Both the position numbers and the translations under genes were made by a program. Positions 33,567 to 40,700 of a stretch of DNA of 40,700 bases are shown one piece after another. Location of the stretch: the NCBI GenBank assembly GCA_944392715.1, contig CALXXQ010000173.1, forward strand, positions 1 to 40,700, read 5' to 3'. Under the pieces are notes generated by a model. That model had not been told where the DNA came from. It did not search any database and saw only the letters and a program-made list of their open reading frames with translations. Origin of the DNA: an uncultured Brachyspira sp. (GTDB lineage: Bacteria > Spirochaetota > Brachyspiria > Brachyspirales > Brachyspiraceae). Each line of letters begins with the position of its first letter. The first letter of the stretch is position 1.

Positions 33567-35372
33567 ATGTTCAGCACAAATAATAAATTGATAGAAAATA
33601 TATCAGAAGAATTTAATATAGAAAATAATGAAGCCAATAATATAATTGAAAAACTATTTTCTAAAATATCAGAATCAATATTTAATAAAAATAGATTCTA
33701 TATGGATAAATTAGGAATAATAAGTATAGATGATAATAATAATATAATATTAAATAATGAAGATGAAAATTTTGATGAATCATTAGAATCAATAAATCTT
33801 ACAAATAATAATATAAAAAATATTTTCTTAGAAAAAACTATATATAAAAGCATATTCAAAAATATAAAAGATATTTCAAAAGATGATAATGTATATATAG
33901 AAAATTTTGGTACTTTTTCAAATGACGGAACTATAAAATTTGAAGCTGATAATTACTTAAAAAACAAAATAGAAAAATTAAATGATAATGAAATAGTTGA
34001 AGATATATTAGATGAACTAGACAGCAAAATAAAAAATAATAAAGAAAATATAGAAATAAAAAATGATGAGACTTTAGAAGAAGTTGTAGATAATAAATCA
34101 ATAGATGATAATGTTATAGGAAATATATGGAAAAATAAAACTTATAATTCTATAGATTTAGGAAGCATGATAAAAAATCTAAATGAAAAAGAAAATAAAC
34201 ATGATGAAGATAATATAAAAAATGATAATAATGTAAATAATACAGAAGAAGATAATGAAGAATCATCAAAAATAGAAGAAGACAATATTAAATCAGAAAA
34301 TAATGATTATCCAGAAATGAAAGAGTATACAAAAGATGAATTATTAAATGTTAATAATTTTGATAAAGAAGATTTGATATCTGAATCATCTAATAATATG
34401 GAAGTTCAAAAAGATAATGAAAAAAGTGATTTGGAAAATAATAAAACAGTATATGATGATAATAATAATTATCCAGAAATGAAAGAATATACAAAAGATG
34501 AATTACTAGATATTAATAATTTTGATAAAAAAGATTTACAAGATTCAAATAATATTAATGATGATTTAAAAAATTTAAAAAATGAAGAAAAATTAGAAAA
34601 TGATACTATATCTTCAATAGAAGAATTGCTAAATATAAAAAATAATCAAAAAACACTAAACACTAATATTAAAAAACTAGGAAGAAAAAATATGGAAAAA
34701 AAATCGAATAACCAAACAGGATTATTGTCGGGTATTATAAAAGTAGCCTGCATAATAATATTCATACTTATAATAGGATTATTTATATCTATTTATTTTA
34801 ATAGCAATAAAGTTGTTTCAAGTAATAATGTTGAAAATCAGAAACTTTATGATATAGTTAATATATATTTTAATAAAATAAGTTCTGTAAATTTATCATA
34901 TATAACTTCAAAAGATATGTATTATTGGGATATAGCAAAAACTTTATACGGAGATGCCACATATTGGCCTTTAATATATGCATATAATAGTGAAAAATAT
35001 AAAATAAGCAATATTATAAAAAAAGGAAGCAGCATATCATATAGGAATATACCTGATTTTAATTCTATGAGAGAAATAAAAGATTTGAATAATACATTAT
35101 CAAAATCTTATATATATGTTTATCCTATACTTATTAATGATAAAAAAACAAATCATGCTTTATGGAGTTTAAAATTAGCTGCATATTATGATTTGAATGT
35201 ATTTAAAAATAATGCTAATATGATACCTAAAGAAACATATCTCAATATATTAAAAGATAATAATGCCATAAAAACTACATATAATGAAGTTATACAATAT
35301 GGGCAATTAAGTGAAAATATGTTTTTATCATTTTTGGATTTAGTGAAAGATAAATTAGGAATTGGAAAATGA
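33567..35372 (+). CDS. Fusion protein: two HU-like domains, acidic linker, TM helix, LysM domain
   Basis: 601 residues. Residues 5-62 (LIENISEEFNIENNEANNIIEKLFSKI, RFYMDKLGIISI) and 82-135 (NIFLEKTIYKSIFKNI, DDNVYIENFGTFSNDGTIKFEADNYLKNKI) follow the HU/IHF plan of two helices and beta arms; IENFGTF mirrors the HU G-F-G-x-F motif. Residues 137-375 are an acidic Asn/Glu/Lys linker with a 24-residue repeat (247-270 and 301-324). A membrane helix spans about 386-411, preceded by basic residues, which places the N-terminus in the cytoplasm. Beyond it, residues 450-500 (YYWDIAKTLYGDATYWPLIYAYN) match LysM, a peptidoglycan-binding domain. It is joined to nnr by an ATGA overlap. Nucleoid-to-wall tethering is inference. 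Confidence 0.75.
   Translation: MFSTNNKLIENISEEFNIENNEANNIIEKLFSKISESIFNKNRFYMDKLGIISIDDNNNIILNNEDENFDESLESINLTNNNIKNIFLEKTIYKSIFKNIKDISKDDNVYIENFGTFSNDGTIKFEADNYLKNKIEKLNDNEIVEDILDELDSKIKNNKENIEIKNDETLEEVVDNKSIDDNVIGNIWKNKTYNSIDLGSMIKNLNEKENKHDEDNIKNDNNVNNTEEDNEESSKIEEDNIKSENNDYPEMKEYTKDELLNVNNFDKEDLISESSNNMEVQKDNEKSDLENNKTVYDDNNNYPEMKEYTKDELLDINNFDKKDLQDSNNINDDLKNLKNEEKLENDTISSIEELLNIKNNQKTLNTNIKKLGRKNMEKKSNNQTGLLSGIIKVACIIIFILIIGLFISIYFNSNKVVSSNNVENQKLYDIVNIYFNKISSVNLSYITSKDMYYWDIAKTLYGDATYWPLIYAYNSEKYKISNIIKKGSSISYRNIPDFNSMREIKDLNNTLSKSYIYVYPILINDKKTNHALWSLKLAAYYDLNVFKNNANMIPKETYLNILKDNNAIKTTYNEVIQYGQLSENMFLSFLDLVKDKLGIGK
34305..34538 (+). repeat. In-gene 72-bp repeat coding for 24 residues, two copies
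   Basis: Copies at 34305-34376 and 34467-34538, 162 bp apart, encode YPEMKEYTKDELL followed by (N/D)(V/I)NNFDK(E/K)DL. They lie in the acidic linker of the HU/LysM fusion. Such duplicated units could vary in number between strains. Confidence 0.75.
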
Positions 35373-36910
35373 AAGTTGTAACTACAGAAGATTTAATTAA
35401 TATAGATAAAAAGACAATAGAAAAAATACCTTCCGTGCTTCTTATGGAGCATGTAGCAAGCGAGATTTTTTATCTTTTATTAAAGAGACATAGAAAATTA
35501 TTATATACTAAAACTGTGTATATTTTTTCATCTGTTGGGGGAAATGGAGGAGACGGACTTGCTATAGCTAGGTATTTAATAAAAAATGGATATGATGTTA
35601 AAATCTATATTACAGGAAATCTTGATAGAGTTAATAAGGATACTTATGCTAATTTTAATATATTAAAGTCAATGCATGTAGATGTTAATTATTTAGGTAA
35701 TGAAGAAGATGTTTTATCTGCTGTAAATACAATAGAGCCAAAATCTATAGTATTAGACTCATTATTTGGAACAGGCGGAAACAGACCTTTGGAAGGAATA
35801 CAAAAATTATTAGTGGATAATCTTAATAAATTAAATGTTCTTAGAATAGCCATAGATATACCTTCTGGATTAGCTTCAAAAATTAATGATTATGATAATA
35901 TAAATACTTGCTTTAAAGCACATGAAACTTATACAATATGTTTTGCCAAGGATATATTCTTTTTATATAGCACTAGAGAATATATAGGAAGGCTATTTAC
36001 AATAAAATCTATATTTCCAAACGATATATTAGATAATTGGGGATATAAAGCCAAATTAATAGATTATAATGAAAAAATAAATATAGATAGAAATGCTTTT
36101 TTCAGCAAAAGAGAACAGGGAATGCTTGCTATAATAGCTGGAAGCAATAATTATATAGGTGCTGCTGTTTTGGCTGTAAATGCCGCTTATAGACTTGGTG
36201 TTGGATATATAAGGCTATATGTGCCAAATGGAATAGTTAAAAATATTAGAAATGCTATAATGCCTTCTATGCCTGAAGCGGTTATTATAGGAGTAGGAGA
36301 AGAAAATCAAAAATGCTTCACTGAAAATGATATTGATATAGTAAATGATATAAATAGAAGCGATGCATGTATAATAGGTTCAGGGATTGGCAGAAATATG
36401 TCTACAGAAGTTTTTGTAAACAGTATATTAAAACAAATAAATATACCTACTGTTATAGATGCCGATGCTTTATATTTGATGTTTGAAAGTACATTCAATG
36501 AATTAAATTATAATTTTATATTAACACCTCATATATACGAATTTGAAAAGATTACTCAAATAAATAATAAAGAAGCATTAGAAAATCCTTATGAAGCATT
36601 ATTAAAATACAGACAAAAAACAAATGCCTCAATAATATTAAAAGATGCCATAAGTTTTTTAATGTATGATAATGATATATATATAAATTATAATCCTAAG
36701 GAATCTATGGGAAAAGCTGGTATGGGTGATGTTTTCGCAGGATTTATAGGAGCATTACTTGCTAGAAAGCTAAATATATTAGATGCTGCTAAGCTAGCTT
36801 TGATTATACAGTCTAAATCTTTTAATATATTATCAAAAAAGTTTGGAAATGATTATATTCAGCCTAAAGATTTAGCAAATATTTCATATAAAATACTAAA
36901 AAGGATATAG
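35369..36910 (+). CDS. nnr: Bifunctional NAD(P)H-hydrate epimerase / dehydratase
   Basis: Repairs hydrated NAD(P)H. 513 residues. N-terminal YjeF-N epimerase domain (1-230): GGNGGDG (57-63), LDSLFGTGGNRPLEGI and IDIPSGLAS. C-terminal dehydratase (about 240-513), ribokinase-like: IIAGSNNYIGAAVLAVNAAYRLGVGYIRL, ACIIGSGIGRN, VIDADAL, TPHIYEFEKI (usually TPHPGE), and the catalytic GKAGMGD (448-454) with Asp454. Overlaps the previous gene by ATGA and continues to a small membrane gene six bases later. Housekeeping repair enzyme; its place beside the HU/LysM gene may be incidental. Confidence 0.93.
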   Translation: MKVVTTEDLINIDKKTIEKIPSVLLMEHVASEIFYLLLKRHRKLLYTKTVYIFSSVGGNGGDGLAIARYLIKNGYDVKIYITGNLDRVNKDTYANFNILKSMHVDVNYLGNEEDVLSAVNTIEPKSIVLDSLFGTGGNRPLEGIQKLLVDNLNKLNVLRIAIDIPSGLASKINDYDNINTCFKAHETYTICFAKDIFFLYSTREYIGRLFTIKSIFPNDILDNWGYKAKLIDYNEKINIDRNAFFSKREQGMLAIIAGSNNYIGAAVLAVNAAYRLGVGYIRLYVPNGIVKNIRNAIMPSMPEAVIIGVGEENQKCFTENDIDIVNDINRSDACIIGSGIGRNMSTEVFVNSILKQINIPTVIDADALYLMFESTFNELNYNFILTPHIYEFEKITQINNKEALENPYEALLKYRQKTNASIILKDAISFLMYDNDIYINYNPKESMGKAGMGDVFAGFIGALLARKLNILDAAKLALIIQSKSFNILSKKFGNDYIQPKDLANISYKILKRI

Positions 36911-36915
36911 ATAAA

Positions 36916-37368
36916 TTGCCTAGAGAAGTTTATGACCCTAAAGAAAAAGAATTAGAATTTTATGCTAAAAGAAAAATAAAACATCCTGCCCCAAGAAAGG
37001 AAGTAAGTATATTTGCAAAAAAATGGTTTATGTTTTTATACGGGACTTTTTTAACTTTGGTTGTAATAGGATTATTGCTTTATAAAAAAGGATTTTTCAA
37101 TAATATTCCTTATTTTGATATTTTTAAAACTAAAACAAATGTAATAGTAAAAATCAATAATATAGATTTTCTTAACGGAGCTATTATAACTACTATAGAG
37201 CTTGAAAATTCTAGTTATACAAATTCAGAAAATATAGAAATACTTAATGCCAGCTATTCATTATATAGAAATAGAAAATTAATATTTTCAGGACAAAATT
37301 CATTTTATAATATAAGATTCCCATTAGGGCAAAGAATAGGATTTAATCTTAATTTTCCAAACAATTAG
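36916..37368 (+). CDS. Small membrane protein, probably shortened by in-frame TAG
   Basis: 150 residues. Basic N-terminus (KRKIKHPAPRKE), one membrane helix (about 36-56, WFMFLYGTFLTLVVIGLLLY), then a small beta-rich domain (VIVKINNIDFLNGAIITTIELENSS; ASYSLYRNRKLIFSG). TTG start at 36916, with AAGGA about ten bases before. The frame stops at TAG 37366-37368, but goes on in phase for 32 more codons (WKQANRLQLILQFDNNLVKTNQ) to TAA 37465-37467, just before the terminator. Probably a nonsense-interrupted or readthrough C-terminus. Last gene of the HU/LysM-nnr run. Family not recognised. Confidence 0.65.
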   Translation: MPREVYDPKEKELEFYAKRKIKHPAPRKEVSIFAKKWFMFLYGTFLTLVVIGLLLYKKGFFNNIPYFDIFKTKTNVIVKINNIDFLNGAIITTIELENSSYTNSENIEILNASYSLYRNRKLIFSGQNSFYNIRFPLGQRIGFNLNFPNN

Positions 37369-37471
37369 TGGAAGCAGGCAAATAGATTACAGTTAATATT
37401 GCAATTTGATAATAATCTTGTCAAAACTAATCAAATAGATATAGGTAAATTAAAAAGGCCTAAGTAAATAC

Positions 37472-37512
37472 TAAAAAAGACAAAAGTTTAAACTAATGTT
37501 AAACCCTTGTCT
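37472..37512 (-). terminator. Terminator of the hydrogenase gene, perhaps bidirectional
   Basis: Stem of AGACAA / TTGTCT, then an AA/CC internal loop, then GTTTAA / TTAAAC. On the minus strand it is followed by TTTTTT, which suits the hydrogenase gene ending at 37527. It also closes the plus-strand genes. Confidence 0.75.
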
Positions 37513-37526
37513 CTTATTTGTAAAAA

Positions 37527-39005
37527 TTATTTATCAGCCTTTTTCACCTCAGTACCTGTATCAGCATATCTTTGTAACTGTACAGCAGCAGCCTTAGGAT
37601 TTTTAACTACGCAAGGTCCTCCTACACATCCGCCATTACAAGCCATAACCTCAACAAGATTAGGAGTACTGTCAGTAACAGGAGTCTCTCCAGACTGAAC
37701 TTTACCATAACCTCTAAGCTGCTTCATACCTTCCTTATCAAGTCCATTAATAACAGCAGCTTTTAATTTCTCAGGATGTTTTAATCTTACCTTAACAGCT
37801 TCAGAAACTCCTCCGCTTACAGCATATTTTCTTCCTGAAGAAGTAGGAACAGCACCTATATCCAAATCAGGCTCTTTTGCCACTTCAGTACCTGTTGCTA
37901 TAAATAAAGCATCAAGCTCTTCCATAGATAAACAATAATCAACTAAATCATCATCTATACTTTCTCTTCTCTTAGCAAGACAAGGTCCTATAAATACATT
38001 AATAGCATCAGGATCTTCGGCATGCATCATTTCAGCAGTATAATGCATAGGTGTTTTAGTTTCTGATACGCAAGGAATAAGTTCAGGTACATGCTTTCTT
38101 ACAGCTTTAACATAAGCAGGACAGCATGAAGTAGTCATAATCTTATCTCCCCTCTCCATTCTCTCTTCAAATTCAGCGGCCTCTTTATCAGAAGTAACAT
38201 CAGCACCCAAAGCAACCTCCCAAACTTTATTAAATCCTATATTCAATAAAGCACTTTTCAATTGTCCAGGTTTAGCATTAAACTGAGAAGCTATAGCAGG
38301 AGCATACATAACATTAACTTTCTTATCAGCTTTTAAATGCTTAAGAACATCTAATAACTGTCCTTTATCCATCATAGCACTGAAAGGACATTCCCTCATA
38401 CAATTACCGCAGAATATACATTTATGATAATCTATTACCTCTTTACCATGCTCATTTTTATTAATAGCTCCAACAGGACAAGATTCTTCGCAAGGAACAG
38501 GTATATAAATAATGGCATGATAAGGACAGTTCTTTAAACATAATCCGCAGTTAATACATTTATTACTGTCTATATGTGCTCTTTTTTCATCTAATATAGT
38601 TATAGCATCTTTAGGACAATTAATCATACAAGGTCTTGCAAGACAAGCCTGGCAGGCATTAGTTACCATAAAATTAGCTCTTACACATGCATTACAAGCT
38701 TCATCCAATACTGTAAGCATAGGCCAAGTAGGCTTCTCTCTTTCTAATGCCAATTTAGCATATTCTGATAATGGTATTCCGCTGTCTTCTTTACCTTCAA
38801 CACTTATTCCAAGTCTTGCCATAATTCTATTTTTCATTATTTCTCTATCATTATGAATACAGCATCTTATAGATTTACTGTCTCTAGGAATTATCTCTAT
38901 AGGCAGTCTGTCAATATCTTCTATTAATCTGTCCTCAATAAACATTAAGGCTATCTTTACTAGAATATCTTTCTTCAATTGAGAAGCATTATTATTAATA
39001 TTCAC
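37527..39005 (-). CDS. Monomeric [FeFe]-hydrogenase, group B type
   Basis: Reduces protons to H2 or oxidises H2 with a ferredoxin-type partner. 492 residues. The N-terminal half is ferredoxin-like with three cluster sites: C118/C121/C126/C130, C150/C153/C156/C160 and C196/C199/C202/C206, and an extra pair C172/C176. The H-cluster motifs are complete: TSCCPAY (292-298), PCLAKRRE (341-348; P-C-x-x-K-x-x-E) and EVMACNGGCVGG (452-463), with the four cluster cysteines Cys295, Cys342, Cys456 and Cys460. The TSCCPAY and GPC variants resemble group B enzymes. GTG start at 39005 follows AGGAG; promoter at 39043-39070. HydE/F/G maturases are not in this window. Confidence 0.93.
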   Translation of the reverse strand: MNINNNASQLKKDILVKIALMFIEDRLIEDIDRLPIEIIPRDSKSIRCCIHNDREIMKNRIMARLGISVEGKEDSGIPLSEYAKLALEREKPTWPMLTVLDEACNACVRANFMVTNACQACLARPCMINCPKDAITILDEKRAHIDSNKCINCGLCLKNCPYHAIIYIPVPCEESCPVGAINKNEHGKEVIDYHKCIFCGNCMRECPFSAMMDKGQLLDVLKHLKADKKVNVMYAPAIASQFNAKPGQLKSALLNIGFNKVWEVALGADVTSDKEAAEFEERMERGDKIMTTSCCPAYVKAVRKHVPELIPCVSETKTPMHYTAEMMHAEDPDAINVFIGPCLAKRRESIDDDLVDYCLSMEELDALFIATGTEVAKEPDLDIGAVPTSSGRKYAVSGGVSEAVKVRLKHPEKLKAAVINGLDKEGMKQLRGYGKVQSGETPVTDSTPNLVEVMACNGGCVGGPCVVKNPKAAAVQLQRYADTGTEVKKADK

Positions 39006-39042
39006 TTTTATACTCCTAATTTTTGTACTAAATTTATATATA

Positions 39043-39070
39043 ATTATAATATCTAAGTAATTTTTTTCAA
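39043..39070 (-). promoter_or_regulatory. Promoter of the hydrogenase gene
   Basis: Minus strand: TTGAAA (39070-39065), 16-base spacer, TATAAT (39048-39043), about 40 bases before the GTG start. The rest of the 39071-39186 gap is AT-rich with nothing else seen. Confidence 0.65.
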
Positions 39071-39186
39071 GTATAATATTTATTCAATATATAATTTTAG
39101 TTATCAACAAAAATATATAAAATGTATGATAAAAAAATAAAAAATTTAAAAAATAATAAAAAAATAAATAAAAAATTTTTTACTAA

Positions 39187-39215
39187 TTGACAAATACAAA
39201 TTAAATAACTATATT
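39187..39215 (+). promoter_or_regulatory. Promoter of ald
   Basis: TTGACA (39187-39192), exactly 17 bases, TATATT (39210-39215), 60 bases before ATG 39275. A strong sigma-70-type match. Confidence 0.8.
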
Positions 39216-39274
39216 GGAATATATAAGATCTTATATAAAAAAACAAATATCAATTCAACAAAAGGAGTTTTTAT

Positions 39275-40387
39275 ATGGTTATAGGATGCCCAAAAGAAAT
39301 AAAAAACCAAGAATATAGGGTTGGGTTAACCCCTTCAAATGTAGCAGACTATATTAGACATGGAAACAAAGTAATTATGGAAACTGGTGCTGGTATTGGA
39401 TCTGGATTTACTGATGAAGAATATAAAAATGCTGGTGCTGAAATTGCTGATAAAAAAAGAGTATTTGAAGCTGACATGATTATAAAAGTAAAAGAGCCAA
39501 TAGAAGAAGAATATGAATATTTCAGAGAAAATCAAATACTATATACTTATTTACATTTAGCTGCTGATAAACCTCTTACAGAGATGTTGTTAAAGAAAAA
39601 AATAAGAGCTATCGCATATGAAACTATGAAAGATGAAAATAATCAGCTTCCTTGTTTAGCTCCTATGAGTTCTATAGCAGGAAGATTATCCATACAAGAA
39701 GCTGCCAAATATATGGAGAAAAAATTTGGAGGTCAGGGAATATTATTAGGAGGAGTTCCTGGAGTTCAAAAAGCAAATGTACTAATTCTTGGTGCTGGTG
39801 TTGTTGGACTTAATGCTGCTCAAGTTGCTATGGGTATGGGTGCTAATGTATCTATAACAGATGTTAATTTAAAAAGATTAGAGTATATAGATCATATATT
39901 CAATATGAGAATTAATACTTACTTTAGTGCCCCTGCAAAATTGGAAGAATTATTTAGAACAGCAGATGTAGTTATAGGAAGTATACTTATACCTGGTGCT
40001 AAAGCTCCTAAACTTTTAAGAAAAGAACATTTAAAAATGATGAAAAAAGGTGCTGTTATTGTTGATGTTGCTATCGATCAAGGAGGATGTTTTGAAACTT
40101 CTCATCCTACTACACATGATGATCCTATATTTATTTTAGACGATGTAGTACATTATTGTGTCGCCAATATGCCTGGAGCTGTCGCCAGAACCTCAACAAT
40201 TGCACTTACTAATGCCACTACTCATTATGGAATAATGCTTGCCGAAAAAGGAATCGAAGAAATCTGCAAAACTAATAATACCATGCTTACAGGTCTTAAT
40301 ACATATAATGGAAAATGTACATTCAAAGGTGTTTCTGACGCACTTGGTATTGAATATACTGATCCTAAAGTTGCTTTGGGATGCTAA
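39275..40387 (+). CDS. ald: Alanine dehydrogenase
   Basis: NAD-dependent oxidation of L-alanine to pyruvate and ammonia. 370 residues. Start MVIGCPKEIKNQEYRVGLTP (substrate Arg15), MIIKVKEP with the substrate-contacting Lys, TYLHLAADKP with catalytic His94, NAD loop GAGVVGLNAA and the late DVAIDQGGCFETS with the catalytic Asp. AAAGGAG precedes ATG 39275. A symporter for alanine follows 121 bp later. Confidence 0.97.
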   Translation: MVIGCPKEIKNQEYRVGLTPSNVADYIRHGNKVIMETGAGIGSGFTDEEYKNAGAEIADKKRVFEADMIIKVKEPIEEEYEYFRENQILYTYLHLAADKPLTEMLLKKKIRAIAYETMKDENNQLPCLAPMSSIAGRLSIQEAAKYMEKKFGGQGILLGGVPGVQKANVLILGAGVVGLNAAQVAMGMGANVSITDVNLKRLEYIDHIFNMRINTYFSAPAKLEELFRTADVVIGSILIPGAKAPKLLRKEHLKMMKKGAVIVDVAIDQGGCFETSHPTTHDDPIFILDDVVHYCVANMPGAVARTSTIALTNATTHYGIMLAEKGIEEICKTNNTMLTGLNTYNGKCTFKGVSDALGIEYTDPKVALGC

Positions 40388-40408
40388 TTAATTAATCCTA
40401 AAGTTGTG

Positions 40409-40436
40409 TACCGCTATATAATATATTATAGCGGTA
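40409..40436 (+). other. Hairpin between ald and the symporter gene, no T-run
   Basis: Perfect 10-bp stem TACCGCTATA (40409-40418) and TATAGCGGTA (40427-40436). It is followed by TCTAAATC, not by T's, so it looks like an mRNA-stabilising or processing stem, or a poor terminator, rather than a clear stop. Confidence 0.5.
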
Positions 40437-40507
40437 TCTAAATCAATTTTAACACATCGAATAATATTTATTATTCACAAATATAATAAAACTAATAGGG
40501 GAAAATT

Positions 40508-40700
40508 ATGCTTGTAATAGAAAATATCAACAATGTAATAAATAGTTTTGTTTGGGGCCCTTACATGTTAATACTTCTTGTAGGTACTGGAATATATCTA
40601 TCTATAAGAATGAACCTATTTCAAATAACAAGAATTATTTTATGGATGAAATCAACTTATGGAAGTTTAAGTTCTAACAAAAAATCATCTCATAATGTAA
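40508..40700 (+). CDS. Sodium:alanine symporter, AGCS family (5' part only)
   Basis: 64 codons to the window edge. The start NVINSFVWGPYMLILLVGTGIYLSIRMNLFQI matches the AGCS N-terminus (W-G-P-x-L-x-x-L-L-x-G-T-G-x-Y). AGGGGA is about seven bases before ATG 40508. Placed after ald, it would import alanine for Ald. The rest is beyond the window. Confidence 0.85.
   Translation, partial: MLVIENINNVINSFVWGPYMLILLVGTGIYLSIRMNLFQITRIILWMKSTYGSLSSNKKSSHNV

Noticed and set aside
1-40700. CRISPR arrays, tRNA or rRNA genes, prophage and transposase genes
   Set aside because: I found no spaced direct repeats of CRISPR type, no tRNA cloverleaf elements, no rRNA-like tracts and no transposase or phage proteins.

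Overview
The window is AT-rich, spirochaete-type DNA with long A/T intergenic runs and very A-ending codon use. Gene content fits the genus Brachyspira: BAPKO_0422-type outer-membrane barrels, a group-B [FeFe]-hydrogenase, alanine catabolism, type II fatty acid synthesis and many lipoproteins or secreted proteins without close relatives. The genus is inferred from sequence character and gene content; the species cannot be named. I see no rRNA, tRNA, CRISPR array, prophage or transposase gene.

Layout. 1-1168 (-) is a pyruvate kinase cut by the window edge. 1341-5200 holds a lone lipoprotein and a tightly overlapping minus-strand operon: Cys-rich protein, TPR lipoprotein, a large membrane protein that looks like an LptF/LptG permease with a TPR insert, and ksgA. 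5386-6811 (+) carries two secreted proteins. 6870-12690 (-) runs ravA-viaA, rnc, rpe, rarD. 12931-16270 (+) is a Gld-type ABC exporter (ATPase, permease, DUF4340 protein, with no GldG) followed by pgsA. 16344-20178 (-) holds two tandem beta-barrel genes, prfB with its programmed +1 frameshift, and a galactokinase-family gene with an altered sugar-binding motif. 20408-25448 (+) has a cysteine desulfidase and a run of two unknown or TPR genes, a DciA-like gene, a divergent sigma-like protein and a small anti-sigma-like protein. A MITE-like element with 28-bp perfect inverted ends sits at 25456-25752. 25789-31775 (+) carries tag, a double cNMP-binding protein, a phosphohexomutase, and fabG-acpP-fabF. 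31866-32957 (-) is a marR gene with a YczE-type membrane gene broken by an in-frame stop. 33137-37467 (+) holds trxA, a remarkable HU-like/transmembrane/LysM fusion, bifunctional nnr, and a small membrane protein cut by an in-frame TAG. 37527-39005 (-) is the hydrogenase; 39275-40700 (+) is alanine dehydrogenase and the start of a Na+:alanine symporter.

How they work together. Alanine import plus Ald gives pyruvate, ammonia and NADH, the hydrogenase can dispose of electrons, and pyruvate kinase makes pyruvate and ATP: a fermentative amino acid/sugar lifestyle. fabG-acpP-fabF, pgsA and the Lpt-like protein serve the envelope. The strongest candidate for something undescribed is the HU-TM-LysM protein (33567-35372), whose architecture could tie DNA to the cell wall. 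Also notable are the TPR-inserted Lpt-like permease, the sigma/anti-sigma-like pair, two genes interrupted by single in-frame stops, and two sets of palindromic operator-like repeats (17740-17782 and 32961-33005).
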